Source of the DNA: Diplosphaera chodatii
Lineage: Eukaryota > Chlorophyta > Trebouxiophyceae > Prasiolales > Stichococcaceae
Direction of reading: 5' to 3'
DNA length: 64,000 nt
Assembly: GCA_032358165.1 (NCBI GenBank)
Contig: JAALGY010000001.1
Coordinates: 1,798,001-1,862,000, forward strand
The position numbers were made by a program, and so were the translations under genes. Position 1 is the stretch's first letter. Each line of letters starts with the position of its first letter. Of the stretch, positions 35,112 through 47,151 are shown piece after piece. The notes below the pieces were generated by a model, which saw only the letters and a list, made by a program, of their open reading frames with translations, was not told where the DNA came from and made no database searches.

Positions 35112-37471
35112 CTAGAAGTCTAGGTCATCAATGCGGCCGCTGCCGAGCTGCGACATGCGTTCGTTGAAGTCGGCCATGCTGCTGCTGCTGCCTGCACCCC
35201 ACTGCCCGCCGCCAAAGCTAGCGGCGGACGCATGCCCGCCGAGTCCGAGAGAGGCGGCCGGGTTCATCGACGCCGCATTGCTCAGCGTCATGCGACTCCC
35301 GTCAAACGAGGGCGGACCGCTGTTAAGGCTGCCCCCGCCAAAGTACGGCCCGCCAATGCTGGCGGCAGCTGCGAAGGGGGCTGGTGGGCCGCCCAACCGG
35401 CTGGAACCCTGTTTGGGGGAAATATTGATGATCTTCGGATGTGCTTGTCAATCACTGATGGGCAGTAAAGGTATCACAGGGAGCTGGTCATCAGCCCATG
35501 TCACGGTGCGCGCCCCCTGCATCTTGCTCGGCAGCGCAGCATGTTTGCTGCAGCTGCTAGTGTGCGAGCGTTCGAGGGGCTTGCTTGTGGAGTGCTTCAA
35601 TCCTCACCAAAAGGATGTGTCACCTGGGAGGCCGGGCCCGCCACCGATGCGAACAGGTGCCCGCTAGTCTCCTGGTGGGCGCGGCCGTAGTACCGCCGCT
35701 CGATGAGCTCCCGGAAAAAGGCGTCCACAGCGTGCACATCGATGCGCCCCTCTGCATGGCAAGCACGGGTCAAGGTGAACATCCAATGGCCGGGTGAGCG
35801 AGCACACCGGGGCCTGGGGCAGACCATCGTTAACAGGCAGATGCAATGGGTACGCAGCCGCAACGCAACCTATGCCGCCATGTGCTGACCGGTCAAGTAC
35901 GCTGTCGCTGCAGGGGTCTGCTGCGCCAGTTTCCTTGGATGCCACCTGCAAGCTGCCATGCCGCACTAGCGGCAATGTGCTGACCAGCAAGTGCCATGAG
36001 CACGCAGGGAGGTGTCAGAGACACTCACCTGTTGCTGAGGCTGTCAGGCCCGCGGTGGCTGCCGCTGCGGCGGCGGCGCCGGTGGTGTCACCAGACTTTG
36101 CGCTGCCCAAGAGCGGCTTCCTGCTGCCGCCGCCGCCCGGTGCTCGGATCCGCAGCACCCGCAGCAGCCAGGCGCCCGCTGCCGAGACGTCCAGGCCGCC
36201 CAGCCAGCACAGCAGCGCCGAGCGCCGCCCGCCCCGCTTGAAACCCGCGCTGCCTGCGGTGGAGACAGCCAGGTGACTACGATGCGGCGCTGGAGTGGGA
36301 CAATGTAAGGATGCATGTGACGGCGGTGCAGCAGAGCAGGCAAGGCACCTGGAGACTCTCGCTGCTGCAGGCAGGACTTGTGCAAGTCAGGTGCAGCGGC
36401 AGAAGAGGGCCTGGCGCACCTGCGAGGTCGGCCTTGTTGGCTATCGTGAGGTAGGGCACCGGCAGGGCGCCCAGCGCAGCCGCGGCGCGCTCCTCCGGCA
36501 GGGGAGCCGCGAACGTGCCGTGGCGCGCGACCTCCGCAGCCCACCGCCCCAGCCCGGCTGTCGACCTGCAGGCTCGAGCCAGCATGCATCAGCTCTGCAT
36601 CAGCTCTGCCTCAGCTACATCAGCTGCTTGTTCTCTACAACGGCGAGCTGCCCTTTGCGCGTCATCACACTAACAGGGTCGAGCTTACAATTCCACTGGC
36701 AGCACAGGTCACATGCCTCCACTGGTTATGCTGCACCTGCCATTGGCGAGCTCGTGTACCAGGATGACGCCGTTGAGCTGGTTGTAGAACACCGGCCGCA
36801 GCGCCTTGTACCTGTCATGCGTCCCTGCGGCAGCGCACAGAAAGGAGTGACAACTGCAGCCTCCGGAAAGTTGCAGTTGACGCCCTGAGCTCTGTACTGG
36901 AAGCCGCCTTCGCTGCTGTTGCATGCTCATCAGCGACGTGCTGTGACTGGCAACCCACCGACATCCCACAGCTCCACGAAATACGACTGCTTCCGGCCGC
37001 CACCGGTGTCACCTGCACCCTCCTGGTAGTCCACCAACTGCACAGCCGTACAAGCACCAGTTACTCAGCAATGCTTCCCCCGACGCCACACCCTCCAGGC
37101 AAGCCATTGACATGCTAGTGCAGAGCCGCAAGGCTGAAGTGCGTGCCACATATGACTGAGCCTTGTTCTTGCAGAGCCGCACCCGCACAAAGGTGTTGCA
37201 GCCCACGGTGGTCGCCGTCCGTGTCAGCGGCTTGCCGCTCGCAAGCAGATGGGCCAAGGACGTCTTGCCGCTGCCTGCAGGGTAGTTCGCATATCATGGT
37301 GCAAACCTGCCACTGCTGTGCGCATGGGCGCATGTGCCAGCCCAAGCAAGGTGCTGCACGCTGCGCGTTTGCACCTGAGTTGCCGATCACAAGCACACGC
37401 AATCTGCCCATACGATCCGCGTTGGCGCCGGCATCGTCATTTGTTTTCAGGCCGCGAAAGAATGCTGACAT
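35112..37471 (-). CDS. LIP1-like small GTPase (Ras superfamily, RABL3-related)
   Basis: Eight exons in phase: 37471-37375, 37274-37183, 37037-36959, 36824-36737, 36565-36420, 36253-36029, 35751-35624 and 35408-35112; 383 aa. G motifs: P-loop GNSGSGKTS (about residue 31), a TTVGCN switch-I Thr, ELWDVGTHDRYKALR as the DxxG switch, and NKAD as the guanine-specificity motif. The helix DAFFRELIERRYYG follows. The sequence ELWDVGxHxRYKxxRxxFYxQxNGVIxVH is characteristic of plant LIP1, a light-signalling and circadian-clock GTPase, and its animal relative RABL3. There is no C-terminal prenylation Cys. Instead the last 110 residues are a Gly/Ser/Ala-rich tail ending in acidic DDLDF. An alternative Met lies five codons upstream (37486). 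Confidence 0.87.
36587..36619 (+). repeat. Three 11-base repeats (CATCAGCTCTG) in a LIP1-like intron
   Basis: Two exact tandem copies and one degenerate copy lie in the intron between exons 36824-36737 and 36565-36420. It is a minor satellite with no evident role. Confidence 0.65.
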
Positions 37472-38277
37472 AGTCTCAGGAATCACATCCTGATGCCACG
37501 GCTTTCAGAATAGGCTGGACAAATGTATCAGAGATTGCGCTATTGTATCCGCCTATGCGTACAGCATGTACCGCTTCACTGGCGCGTGCTGAGTGAATGT
37601 CTACAGTCTCCACATGCACCTGGCACACTGCTGTGTTGATCAGACGCTAAGGTGCTAGCGTCGACCGGAAAGCCAAGCCAATGCGAGCAGCTGGTTGAGT
37701 TGTTTCTGCTCTGACTGCTGTCGGCTCAGCAATCGAACAGCAATGCGCAGGGTGCGGAGCTCTATTGCACGATGAATGCAGTACAAGTGGAAGGCTCTGT
37801 ACGGACTGCTTCCTGCAGCTGCCGAGCTTGGTAATCAGAGTGCAGCCGAGAACTTGATGCAGCAAACACCTGTGCCGTCATGCTACATGCACCAACGATC
37901 GTCGCAAGCCTCGTGAGTCACGGCCTCTCTGACAAATGTGCAGCAGCTGACAGTACCGCTGCCACCTATAAAGGTGCAGTGCAGCGGGGGGCAGCCTGCA
38001 ACTGCAGGCTGTGAGCAGTACCCACTGCCCATTCAGTTTGCATGCAGCGGGACCCTGCCAGTGCGCATATCCTCAAAATTCACGATGTCGCTGTGGCATC
38101 CGGCAAGGGTGTTTGGTGGGCCTTGTTGTGTGGGACCGCACAGACCAGGGTTTTCGGACGGTTGCCGGCCGCAGTTGGGCAGTTGGAGGGCAGGCGGCAG
38201 TGCTTCGCTGAGGACACCCTTGCGACGGCAGCGGCAGCGCGGCAGCTGTTGCGTGGAAGTCGGAAGCAGCTGCGTAT
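37472..38277. other. Intergenic, upstream of the LIP1-like gene
   Basis: This contains the LIP1-like promoter and the PRP40 3' untranslated region. A short palindrome-like CACCTATAAAGGTG lies at 37965-37978; it reads as a TATA box on the plus strand, but no plus-strand gene starts downstream. No coding exon is recognised. Confidence 0.5.
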
Positions 38278-41200
38278 TCACAGCTCGCCCTCCTCCGAGG
38301 CCTCGCCATCCACTGGCGCCTTGACCGCCTGGGAAACAGCAATACCAGAGGTCTCAGATGCACGATACCCACCTAGAAAATGCAGATCTACACTTGCATG
38401 TCCACATCAACAGCAACAGCATTGAGCCCTGCAGGGCAGGGACAGAAATGGACGCAGCAGTCACAGGGACAGGCGGCTGATGGTCTTGTAATTAATTATT
38501 TAGAGTAGTACAGTGGGCACCTTTGCGGTTGGCTCCTCGGCCTCTCCAGCGTCCTCCTTGTCGTGCTTGTGCGATTTGTGCTTCTTCTCGCCGTCTTCTG
38601 TGTCCCTGCAGCCAGTGGCACACTCCGATCAGCACGCAGGGCCGCACACAATAACCCAGAGCTGTGCAGATGGCAGGGCGCCGGCAGTCGGCGTGTTGCA
38701 GTGGTGGCGAAGTCTTGCGTGGGCAGCGGGGCGCACCGCTTGCGGCTCTTGTGCTTCTTCTCCTTCCGTTCGGTGCTGCCGTCGCGGTGCTTCGACTTCT
38801 TGTGCCGCTTGTGCTCCTGCACACAGAAGGCGCGCGTCCCTAGCGGCGGCATCCGGTCTGCAGATCATTGTTCGGCTGCAGGTGCGTCAGGTTGTGGCGG
38901 CCTTGCACACTGCATGGTCGTTCCCTCCTGATGTGGACGACATCCTGAAGGTGTACTGAGGGAACTTACCTTGTGGCGCTCTGACGCCTCGTCGTCGGAC
39001 GCGTCGTCGTCCTTTTTCCGCTTGGCGGCGCGCTCCGCCTTCTCCGCCTTCTCCGCCTCCCGGCGCTTCTCCTTCTCCGCGTCGCGCGCCGCCTTGTCCG
39101 CCAGATACGCCTGGTGCCCCTCGTACAGCTCCAGCCGCTTGTCCTCCGGCACCTGCTTTCGAGAACACAGTCACATCAGTGTTGAAATTCAGCATGTACA
39201 CCATGATGTGCCGCGCACGCAGCTGATGTGCATGTCCGACACTGGTCATGCCTGCTGATCTACTGCAGCAGGCTAAGCCAAGCCCTTCTGATAGGTGCCA
39301 TCGATCCCCTGGGGTGTTGCCTCAGCGCAGCACACGCATCCCATGGCCCAAGTCACGCAAAGGGGCCATGCAAGCATGGGGTTTCAGGGTCAGGGGACAC
39401 GGGTTTGCCCACCGCCTGGTAGTCCCGGTCGCCGGCGACCAGCACGTGCGCCTCCTCCCAGGGCATGCCGGGCGCGATGGCCTTGGTCTCCCGCAGCAGC
39501 GCGGTGAAGGCCTCGGCCGCCCGCGCCGCCCGCTTCGCCTCCTTCGCAGCGCGGTCCGCCGCCCTGCCCACCAGCTCGTCGAACACCAGCCGCCTGCGGG
39601 GTGCGCGCCGCCCTTCGGTGCTGAGAGCGCAGCGAGTGACCAGCTGCTGTGCTGCCGCCTGTCACAAGTTGTATCAGACACAGGCGGCAGTGCCCGAGCT
39701 CGAGTGCTGCAGGAGCGAGCCTCACAAGGGTCGAGCTATGGTGTGTGTACTCAAGGCTGCTTGCAGCGTATGCTGCAACCGCATTGCTCGTCGCAGGAGC
39801 ATCACAAGTCTCATGAATGTTGGGCCATTTCGTCTGCGCACTTGTTCACGTCCGAGATCTCAGTTGCAGGCTGGCTATCTGTGGCGCCCACAGCGCCCAG
39901 GAACGTCTCATAGGCCGTGTCCTGCCCCACCTCGATGTTGTGGCTCTTCACCAGCTCCTGCAGGGTGAGCAGTGCACGTCAGACTCAGACACGGTACCAA
40001 CATGCGGCATGCATGCCGCCAGCAGCAATGCAGCGGTTTCCAGAGCCTGTCAGATGCTCTGCCACGTGACGCTGCCGTGAAGCACCAGCTGTCCATGCTG
40101 TGGGCCGGCTCCCTGATCTGCCAAGGGAGATCAGCTGGCCGCACCTTCAGCACGGTGCGATCCTTTTCGAAGTCCTTCTCAGCGTCCTCGATCACGTCGT
40201 CAAACAGCTCGCGGGGGCGGCTGCCGCTCAGGTTCTTCTCCACGGCCTTGTACGCCTCCTCCTCCTTAACCTTCTCCACATACTCCTGCAGTGATGCAGG
40301 CAAGGGTGGGTGACATCGGAAACCAACAGCACTGCGGCTGCTGCTGCTCATGCCTGATATACCCTCAGCCCCGATTTCTATGCGCCATGCATTTGCTCGG
40401 CGCCTGCTCCAAGGGGTCTGTGCAGGGACATCGGCTTGAGGGGGTGCTCAAGGTGCTGTTGACGGACAGTGTGCCAGACAAGGATGTGACACCTTGAAGC
40501 GCGTCTTGCAGTGCAGGCGGCCGTCGGCGAGCTGCTCCCGCAGCAGGGCGGTGAAGGCGTCGCGGTTTTTCCGCTCCTTCCGCCGCCGCTCCTCCTTCCG
40601 CCTCTCCGCTTCCGCCGCCTCCTTGGCCACCAGGTCCCTGCGGTGCACGACGTCAGAGTCACCAAACAAGTCAGCACACTGCTGACCCAGCCTGGCCTCG
40701 ACGTTTAGTGCCCAAGTTGCGACTCGACTCAATACAACCCGCATTGCTGGCTGGTGAGTCGACACTAGTGGCAGATGCAGTCAGCACATGTCTTGTAACA
40801 TGTCTGCCACCGTCACAGACCATAAAAGCTTCACAGCGCACTTGATGTACTCCTGGAAGACCTCCAGGCGGTCGATCTTGTCGAGCGCCTCGAAGGCGGG
40901 GTCCCCCTCCAGCTTCGTCATCGCCTTCCGCCACGGGGTGTCCACCTGAGAGCATGGTGCACGCCGCCGTCAGCACAACCCGCAAGTGTTCACTGCACCT
41001 GACCAGGACAGCTTGACGACAGCAAACCTGTGGCTGCGGCACTGGCAGCCAGCTGAGCAACACCATACTAGCCCAATGTTTGAATCCATGGTGTTACATT
41101 GATGTGTAACACCAGATGTTCCTGATGCTTCACTGACACTACAATGTGGTCCCCACCTTGATGGCGGGCGTGGACAGCAGCAGGTCGCGGAAGGCGGATG

Positions 41201-44200
41201 CGCGCTCGCGCCGGATCGCGCGCTTGGCGTCCCGCTCCCGCTTCTCCTTGTCCCGCAGGAAGTCCTGCCACAGCTCCTCCCGCTCCGTGTTGGTGATCCC
41301 CTGCAGGGTTTGCGCACAGCTTTGCTCGGTATCAATGCGGGTGGTGTGTCAGGTGCCCTGCCCCGAACCCCACATGCACGGGCTTCACACACGCATCATG
41401 GGCAGCGTAACATCCATTGCTATGTAGGCCGGCCTCCAAGCAGCCAGCGGGATTGCTGCCATGACTGCAAACTGATGATACCTCCGAGTCAGGAGGACAG
41501 GTGACCGTCAAATGGGTGTGAAATGTCAGCGCACCCGCCAGCGCGGGTCGTCCTCGAACAGTTCCCGCGCGCGGGAGAAGCGTGTGAGGTCCTCGGCGCT
41601 CTCCAGCATCTTCACGAAGTCCTCGCGCGCCCGCTTCAGCCTGTCGAGCAGGACAAGGAGTTGTTTGGCGAAAGCGATTGACCGACGTCCACATGCTTGC
41701 ATACAAGATTTCACCCGGGCGCTTCAACTCGGTTGCAGTACCCATGAAAGGGGTAACACGTTGGGTGTCCCCAGCATGGAAGTCGTACAGTTTCGATGAC
41801 AGGTGAACAGAAGGAGGGCAGACTGCGCGTGGCATGCTCAACATGCTGCACTGAAGCAAAGCGGCCAGCAGCCTGGAAGAAAGGGCCTCACTTCTGTCGG
41901 GCCTCGTCCTTCTCCTCGTTCTTGCGCTGCTGTGCATACTCGTGGAAGCACGCCTTTTTCTCGCCCAGCGACTTGAGCGCGCCATACCTGCAACATGCAC
42001 ACGCACACGGCCCGTCACGATCGAAGCCAACGCGCAATCCAGGGAAAATGAAACAGAATGAAGCCACCGGTTTGCGTCCATACACCCACGATGGTCTGCC
42101 CTAGTCCTGGTGTCTTGAGCACACGAGCTGCTGCTGCCACGGCTGAGTTGGATTGACACATGGTGCTGGCGCACCCCTCTGGTATGATGCCATCAGCCAG
42201 GTTGAAGCTGATCAACGCATCTCAACTTCGCTATGCTTAGCCCCCATCTCCCCTCCCCACCCTTCAACTTCGGCAACCTCTGAGATGAGCTTGGTTCAGT
42301 GGGGATAGACAGCTTTGCACCTGCCATCCGACACGATGAGCCGCATCGCCTGCTCCCAGCTCCAGTCGGAGCGCATGCCCACTGACGCCAGCAGCTGCTT
42401 GAACGCCAGCTTGGCGTCCTCCTGCAAGCCGCGTGCAATCGGTATGTCAGTGTACTTGCGTCTGTGTCTTGTGTTGAATTGTAGCATGCGCACATCATAT
42501 TACCAACCTGAGCACAGGTTCCTTTGGATACAGCACACACTCTTTTTGCGAACATGCAGCCTGATGAGAAATAAAGTACAGGTGATTTTGTAGGAACTAC
42601 CTTTGTAGCATACAGGAACTTGCCGCTTGGGTCGGTTTTGGGCTCCGGCACCGCCTGGATTGGCTGCTCAGCGGGCGCCGCCTGCATCACGGAAGCCACT
42701 GATCAAGCCACAACCGGATGGCTGTGCTGCTGGGGTAAAACTTCAGGTGTGGCAACCCCGCAATGAGCTGAAGAAGGTGCGCGGCATGCCACAAGCTGTT
42801 GCCGTGCTGCGGGGCCTGCGCAGCTGCAGGTGCATGCGTGCATCCATGCAGATGCATTCAACGGGGAGCTGTAGGCTTGCAGGCAGCAGCTGCACCTGCA
42901 CGGCTGCGGGCGCCTCCGCCTTGACGACCTGCACAACCGGCTTGGCGCCGGGGGCAGCACCTGCAGCGGCCGCCTTGCCGGCCTGCGCGCGCTTCCACTC
43001 CTCGGGGGCCGTCCACTTGGACTCCTTGGTCGTCCTGAGGGCAGCGAGGTGCATGGTCCAGTGTTTGAAGCAGCGCAGGGTGCAGCTTGCCAAGAAGCAG
43101 GCACAAGCGTGATGCTCCATCAAGGTGTTCACATCAGCACCAGAAGCGGAGCAGGCTGATGGCATGTCCTGTGAGCTGGACCTGGAGGGAGCCATGTGGT
43201 TGTCAATTGTTTTGGGACACTCAGCAGCCTGCTCACTTGTTGTAGTAGTACTTGCGGCCGTCGGGCGCCGTGTGCTCCGTCCAGGCTGTCGACTGCGCCT
43301 TTGCCCTCTCCTGCAGACATTGAAATAGCCCCGCAATGACCCCATGGCCTCAAGAGACATGTTGGCACTCCCCGTGTGCTTATGATGGTGGCACAGCAGT
43401 CTGCCTGAAGGCCCTTCGGAGGCAAACAGCAAACCAGGTCGTCGAACCCCACAGCTGATGTGGGCTGTGATGCCACACGTTGCGGTCAACTGCGGGCCCA
43501 CCTCGGGCGACATGAGCTCCGCCGGCTTGTTCCAGACCGACTGCTTCGTCTTGGCGTTGTACCAATACGGCCGCCCGTCCGGCGCCTTGTGCTCCGTCCA
43601 GTCTGATTTCGGCTGCGCCGGCGCCTGCTGCATCGGCGGCGGCTGCTGCTGGGGCGCCAGGCCATTTGGTGCGCCCATGCCCGGGGGCCCTGGGTAGCCG
43701 CCTGCCGGCGCCTGCTGCTGGAAGCCCTGCACCAGCACATGACGGTGCAAAGCTGAGCCCCGGTTGGGGCGACGGGTGTCAACTGCCTCAACCTGCAGCT
43801 GTGAGAGGGTTTTCTGGAGCAGATTGCAGTGCGCACCTGAGGAGGCCCCTGCTGGAACTGCCCTGGGGGTGCACCAAAGGGCGGCTGCTGCGGCGGCATG
43901 CCAAAGCCGCCGGGAGGCCCAGGCAGCGGCTGCTGTGGCGGCTGCCCGTATGGGCCATCAGCCTGGCAATGACCGCAATGACATCGGGAGTCAGTCTTGC
44001 GAACCGCCTTGCAGCACACATCAGCTATGGTCAGTCACAAGGGCGTCCTCGGGTCCAATATTCACAGCGAAAGCATTACATAGGCAATGTGGCACCTGGG
44101 GAGGCCCAGGGAACTGGGGCCGTGGCTGGCCGCCCATGGCCGGGGGACCCGGCAGCTGCTGCGGCTGTGCGGGCGGTTGTTGCGGGATGCCGCCCATTGG

Positions 44201-44633
44201 GCTGGGGGCGCCGCCAAATGCCGGCTGCAAGGCATGATAGCGAATTTCAGGTTTACCGCCTGGCTCACACCCGCCGCCCAGCAGCATGTGCCTTTAGGAT
44301 GCAGTGGTAGCGCTGCTGGCGCTTTGAAAGGGCGCGCCCACCTGTTGCATGCCGGCCATGGGCCGCGGCTGCTGCATCTGCATGCTGCCTGGAGCGGGTG
44401 CAGCAAAGCCTGCCGAGGGTGCGATCACCTACCCCGCAGATCAGTTTACCCACTTAGCTAGAGCTGACACCAGCGACGTTGACGTTGACGGGCACAATGC
44501 TTATGCCCACTGATCTCTGATGAATGGAGAACAGAGTTGGTGGACATCCTGCATGTCGTTGCCTCACCGGTGACAGAGGGGCACCCGGAGAGCCTACTCC
44601 CGCTTGCCCTATGACCATTTGACGTGCAGCCAT
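38278..44633 (-). CDS. PRP40: Pre-mRNA-processing factor 40 (PRP40), WW and FF domains
   Basis: Twenty-one exons read in phase, the first 44633-44568 and the last 38328-38278; 819 aa. Main exons: 43726-43502 and 43310-42896 (two parts) for WW, then 42421-39413 for FF. Residues 1-170 are Pro/Gln/Gly-rich. Two WW domains follow: [17 protein letters not shown] (about 180) and [17 protein letters not shown] (about 220). Several FF domains come next, for instance [40 protein letters not shown] and [19 protein letters not shown], and the series ends near [14 protein letters not shown]. The C-terminus is a Lys/Glu-rich tail ([17 protein letters not shown]...) ending EEGEL. PRP40 is a U1 snRNP protein that bridges the 5' splice site to branch-site factors; FF domains bind phosphorylated RNA polymerase II tail. 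The exon 39957-39842 was extended to a donor at 39841 to restore phase. Confidence 0.93.
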
Positions 44634-45275
44634 GCTGAGTCACTCATGATGCGGCGTTCAAGCCAAGTGGTCAGTAGACATCAGCATCTGCAGCCTGCTG
44701 TGCTATACCGGCGTCACCTTGCGTCATCCATGCCGGCAGGGTGTTCTCACGGCCCCTGCCGCGCCCTGCCATCTCAATGGATGTATATCAAGGGCACAGA
44801 AGGTCCTTTACGAAGGTATCGAGGTGTCAACGCAGAAGTCTGGTGCTCCCAGCTGGCTGATCCCTCCGAATCCTGCAGTAGAGCTGCTGATTGTCCCAAG
44901 AGCATAAGGCCGCTGGCCAAACGTCGATCAAAGCATCACGGGGACTGTTTTTCCACACTCTTGGGCTGCCACGCAAGTCCAATTTGCAGCATGCACGATC
45001 TGCGCATGCTCGAGTCTGCGCACTGACACAGGGTGGCTGTTCATGTTGTCAGCACTCAACTTCTCAACACGTCCACAGCAACAGGACCACCGCCAGTCCT
45101 GTTGACCTCGCCCCATGCAGTGCACAGTACGCAAGCTGCAGCAGCTTGGTCCACAGCAGGTTGACATTGCTACTCTCGCCAGGACTAGTTGTTGAAGCCT
45201 TGGCGCGGCTTTTAGGTCTCACATCCTGCCCGCCGGCGCGTCTGCCTCCTGCAACATTGGCGGCACCAGGGCGAC
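44634..45275. promoter_or_regulatory. Divergent promoter region of PRP40 and the Yae1-domain gene
   Basis: The start codons of PRP40 (minus) and the Yae1-domain gene (plus) face away from each other across 642 bases. I see no TATA box or coding exon in it. Confidence 0.4.
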
Positions 45276-45791
45276 ATGGACTCCGACCTCGAGGGCAGCG
45301 ACGGTCCAGCCGAGCACGCGAGAAGCCACGAGGAGGACAAAGAGCTGGACAGGGAGTGGCAGGCCAGGAAGCAGACATTCTGGAATGTACGCGCTTGGTA
45401 CTCCCTACACGCTGGCACCGCATGCACACATATAGCACATCATACAGACGGACACACCCTGTCGAAACCGAAACAGACACCGAATGGTAGAACTTCCACG
45501 GATTGCTGGGTTGGTCTGTTGCAGTCAGGCTACCGCGAGGGGATTGATGCTGGCAAAGCGCAGACAGTCCAGGAAGGCTTCAACGAAGGTGCATCCAGTG
45601 TTCCAGCGTTGTTGGTTGTTAGGAGACGCAGTGCAACCATCATGACCACGCGTGTCCTTAGTCCACGCTCAGTGCACTCCGTTTGTTGCACAGGCTTCAG
45701 GCAGGGTGCGGCTGAGGGCCGGGCGCATGGGTACCAGAAGGGGCTGCAGCAGACTGTTCAGGCGGGCAAGCCCAACGCCAGGCAGCCATGA
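45276..45791 (+). CDS. Yae1-domain protein (small deca-GX3 protein)
   Basis: Three exons in phase (45276-45386, 45525-45588, 45694-45791) give only 90 aa. An acidic N-terminus leads to LDREWQARKQTFWNSGYREG, followed by the Gly-every-four pattern of Yae1 proteins: YREGIDAGKAQTVQEGFNEG, then FRQGAAEGRAHGYQKG. In yeast and animals, Yae1 and its partner Lto1 deliver the Fe-S protein ABCE1 (Rli1) to the cytosolic iron-sulfur targeting complex. Yae1 is usually longer; here the domain is present but the C-terminal part after the repeats is short, so further exons may be missed or the protein is a minimal form. Confidence 0.8.
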   Translation: MDSDLEGSDGPAEHARSHEEDKELDREWQARKQTFWNVRAWYSLHAGTACTHIAHHTDGHTLSKPKQTPNGRTSTDCWVGLLQSGYREGIDAGKAQTVQEGFNEGASSVPALLVVRRRSATIMTTRVLSPRSVHSVCCTGFRQGAAEGRAHGYQKGLQQTVQAGKPNARQP

Positions 45792-46386
45792 TGCGATGAG
45801 CAGGTGGGTGAGATGCATTGCCAGCATGCCTCCAGCCGCGTCATTTGCATTGCAACAAGCACTGTGACCGCCGCACTGACACCCAGCTCTGATGGAGGAC
45901 CGGATTGCTGCCAGGTACTAGAGCACTGTGCAAATCTCCTGCGGACTGCTACTGCTGGTAAAAGCAAGACGCACAACCATGCCGTCCTATCATAAGGTAG
46001 GGTTGTGCCTGACACTGATTATGTTCGGCTTGCCGCCATCCTGATGTCATCACTGTGCATTGGCACTCCGTATGCTGGCGATGGCTGTGTGTTCTGCTGC
46101 ACAGGCAGCTGCGCCATGCGCATGGCATGCAGGAATCTAGACGTATTCAGGACGAGACGGGAACAGCATCCACTCACATCCGCCAACCAGGCTGCAGCTT
46201 TTGCACTGAACAAAAATGACGACTGGAACCCCATCAGTCAGAGCCGACTCAGAGTCGAGTGCACACAACCAGGGTTGTATGAAAGTGCATCGGTGTGGCA
46301 ATCAGAATCAAGTCTGTGAAACTGTTGGTAAGTGCCACGTGCAGGATGCACTGTAAAGCGCAAAGTCCACTCTGCAAAGTCCACTC
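45792..46386. other. Convergent intergenic region
   Basis: This lies between the end of the Yae1-domain gene (plus) and the stop of the rhodanese gene (minus), and probably holds both 3' untranslated regions. Apart from the tandem repeat at 46360-46387 nothing stands out. Confidence 0.5.
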
Positions 46387-46387
46387 T
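46360..46387 (+). repeat. Two exact tandem copies of GCAAAGTCCACTCT
   Basis: The 14-base unit occurs at 46360-46373 and again at 46374-46387, touching the last base of the rhodanese stop codon. It reads as a small local duplication in the 3' untranslated region. Confidence 0.85.
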
Positions 46388-47151
46388 CAGTAGCCCTCTG
46401 GCGGCACCCATGGCTCAACCTTGTCTACCCTGTCGAACCCAGCACCTGAGCTGTGGATGCCGCAGGAGTCGCCGTCATGTGTGTACTGCTCGGCGTACTC
46501 GCCGAAGAAACGCCTTTTCAGCTTGTTGTCGAACACCGCGAACCAGGAGTAGAAGCCTCCCTTCACGCCCACGATGTTCTCATACCCAGCCTCGTCGAGC
46601 TGCTCCAGGGCTTCCAGCGAGTACTGCGTGCCGTTTGAGCAGGCGATGAGCAGCTTCGCAGACTTGTCAGGGAAGCGCTTCTCAACCTTTTCGAGCCAGT
46701 CGTCCACCTTCTCCTTCTTGACAACGCGCTTCTTCTTCGACTCCGGGTCGTACTTCCGTTGGGACACGTACAGCGGGATGTTCACAGAGCCCTTGACCTT
46801 GCCAATCTCCTCGTACTCCAGCGCTGGCCGCACGTCCAGCCATGTGTACCCGCCCTCCGAGAAGAGCACCCGAGCCTGCTCGACGCTGGCGACGGCGGCG
46901 TCAGGGAACTGCTCCAGGGTCTCCGCAATGTACTGCTTGTTGGGCCACTGCGCGAGGTACTCCTCCTGGCGCTCCATGGTGGCGGCATGCGTCACCTGTT
47001 GCATGTGTTGCCGCCTGGCCGCCTGGCGAATGGGGAGGCTGGTGCCGTGGAAGCGCGAGGCGCCCAGGTGCACGGCGCTGCAGGGCTGCAGCATCCTGGA
47101 GGATGCCGGCACGGACACCGCCATGCGCTGCGGCCGCATCAGTGCTGCCAT
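46387..47151 (-). CDS. Rhodanese-like domain protein, probably plastid-targeted
   Basis: A single uninterrupted reading frame of 254 aa is unusual among the intron-rich neighbours. The first 55 residues are basic and Ser/Ala-rich without acidic residues (MAALMRPQRMAVSVPASSRM...), as in an organelle presequence. The rhodanese domain follows: a YTWLDVRPALEYEEIGKVKG strand-helix unit, GSVNIPLYV, then the active loop LLIACSNGTQYS with its Cys, and the closing YENIVGVKGGFYSW. The order matches plant sulfurtransferase-family (STR) single-domain proteins of chloroplasts. The intact loop Cys suggests persulfide chemistry, but the acceptor is unknown. The chosen Met is the first one that starts a presequence-like region; the frame stays open upstream to 47346. 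Confidence 0.88.
   Translation of the reverse strand: MAALMRPQRMAVSVPASSRMLQPCSAVHLGASRFHGTSLPIRQAARRQHMQQVTHAATMERQEEYLAQWPNKQYIAETLEQFPDAAVASVEQARVLFSEGGYTWLDVRPALEYEEIGKVKGSVNIPLYVSQRKYDPESKKKRVVKKEKVDDWLEKVEKRFPDKSAKLLIACSNGTQYSLEALEQLDEAGYENIVGVKGGFYSWFAVFDNKLKRRFFGEYAEQYTHDGDSCGIHSSGAGFDRVDKVEPWVPPEGY

Noticed and set aside
37965..37978. CACCTATAAAGGTG as a plus-strand TATA box
   Set aside because: No plus-strand gene begins downstream; the next genes on both sides are on the minus strand.
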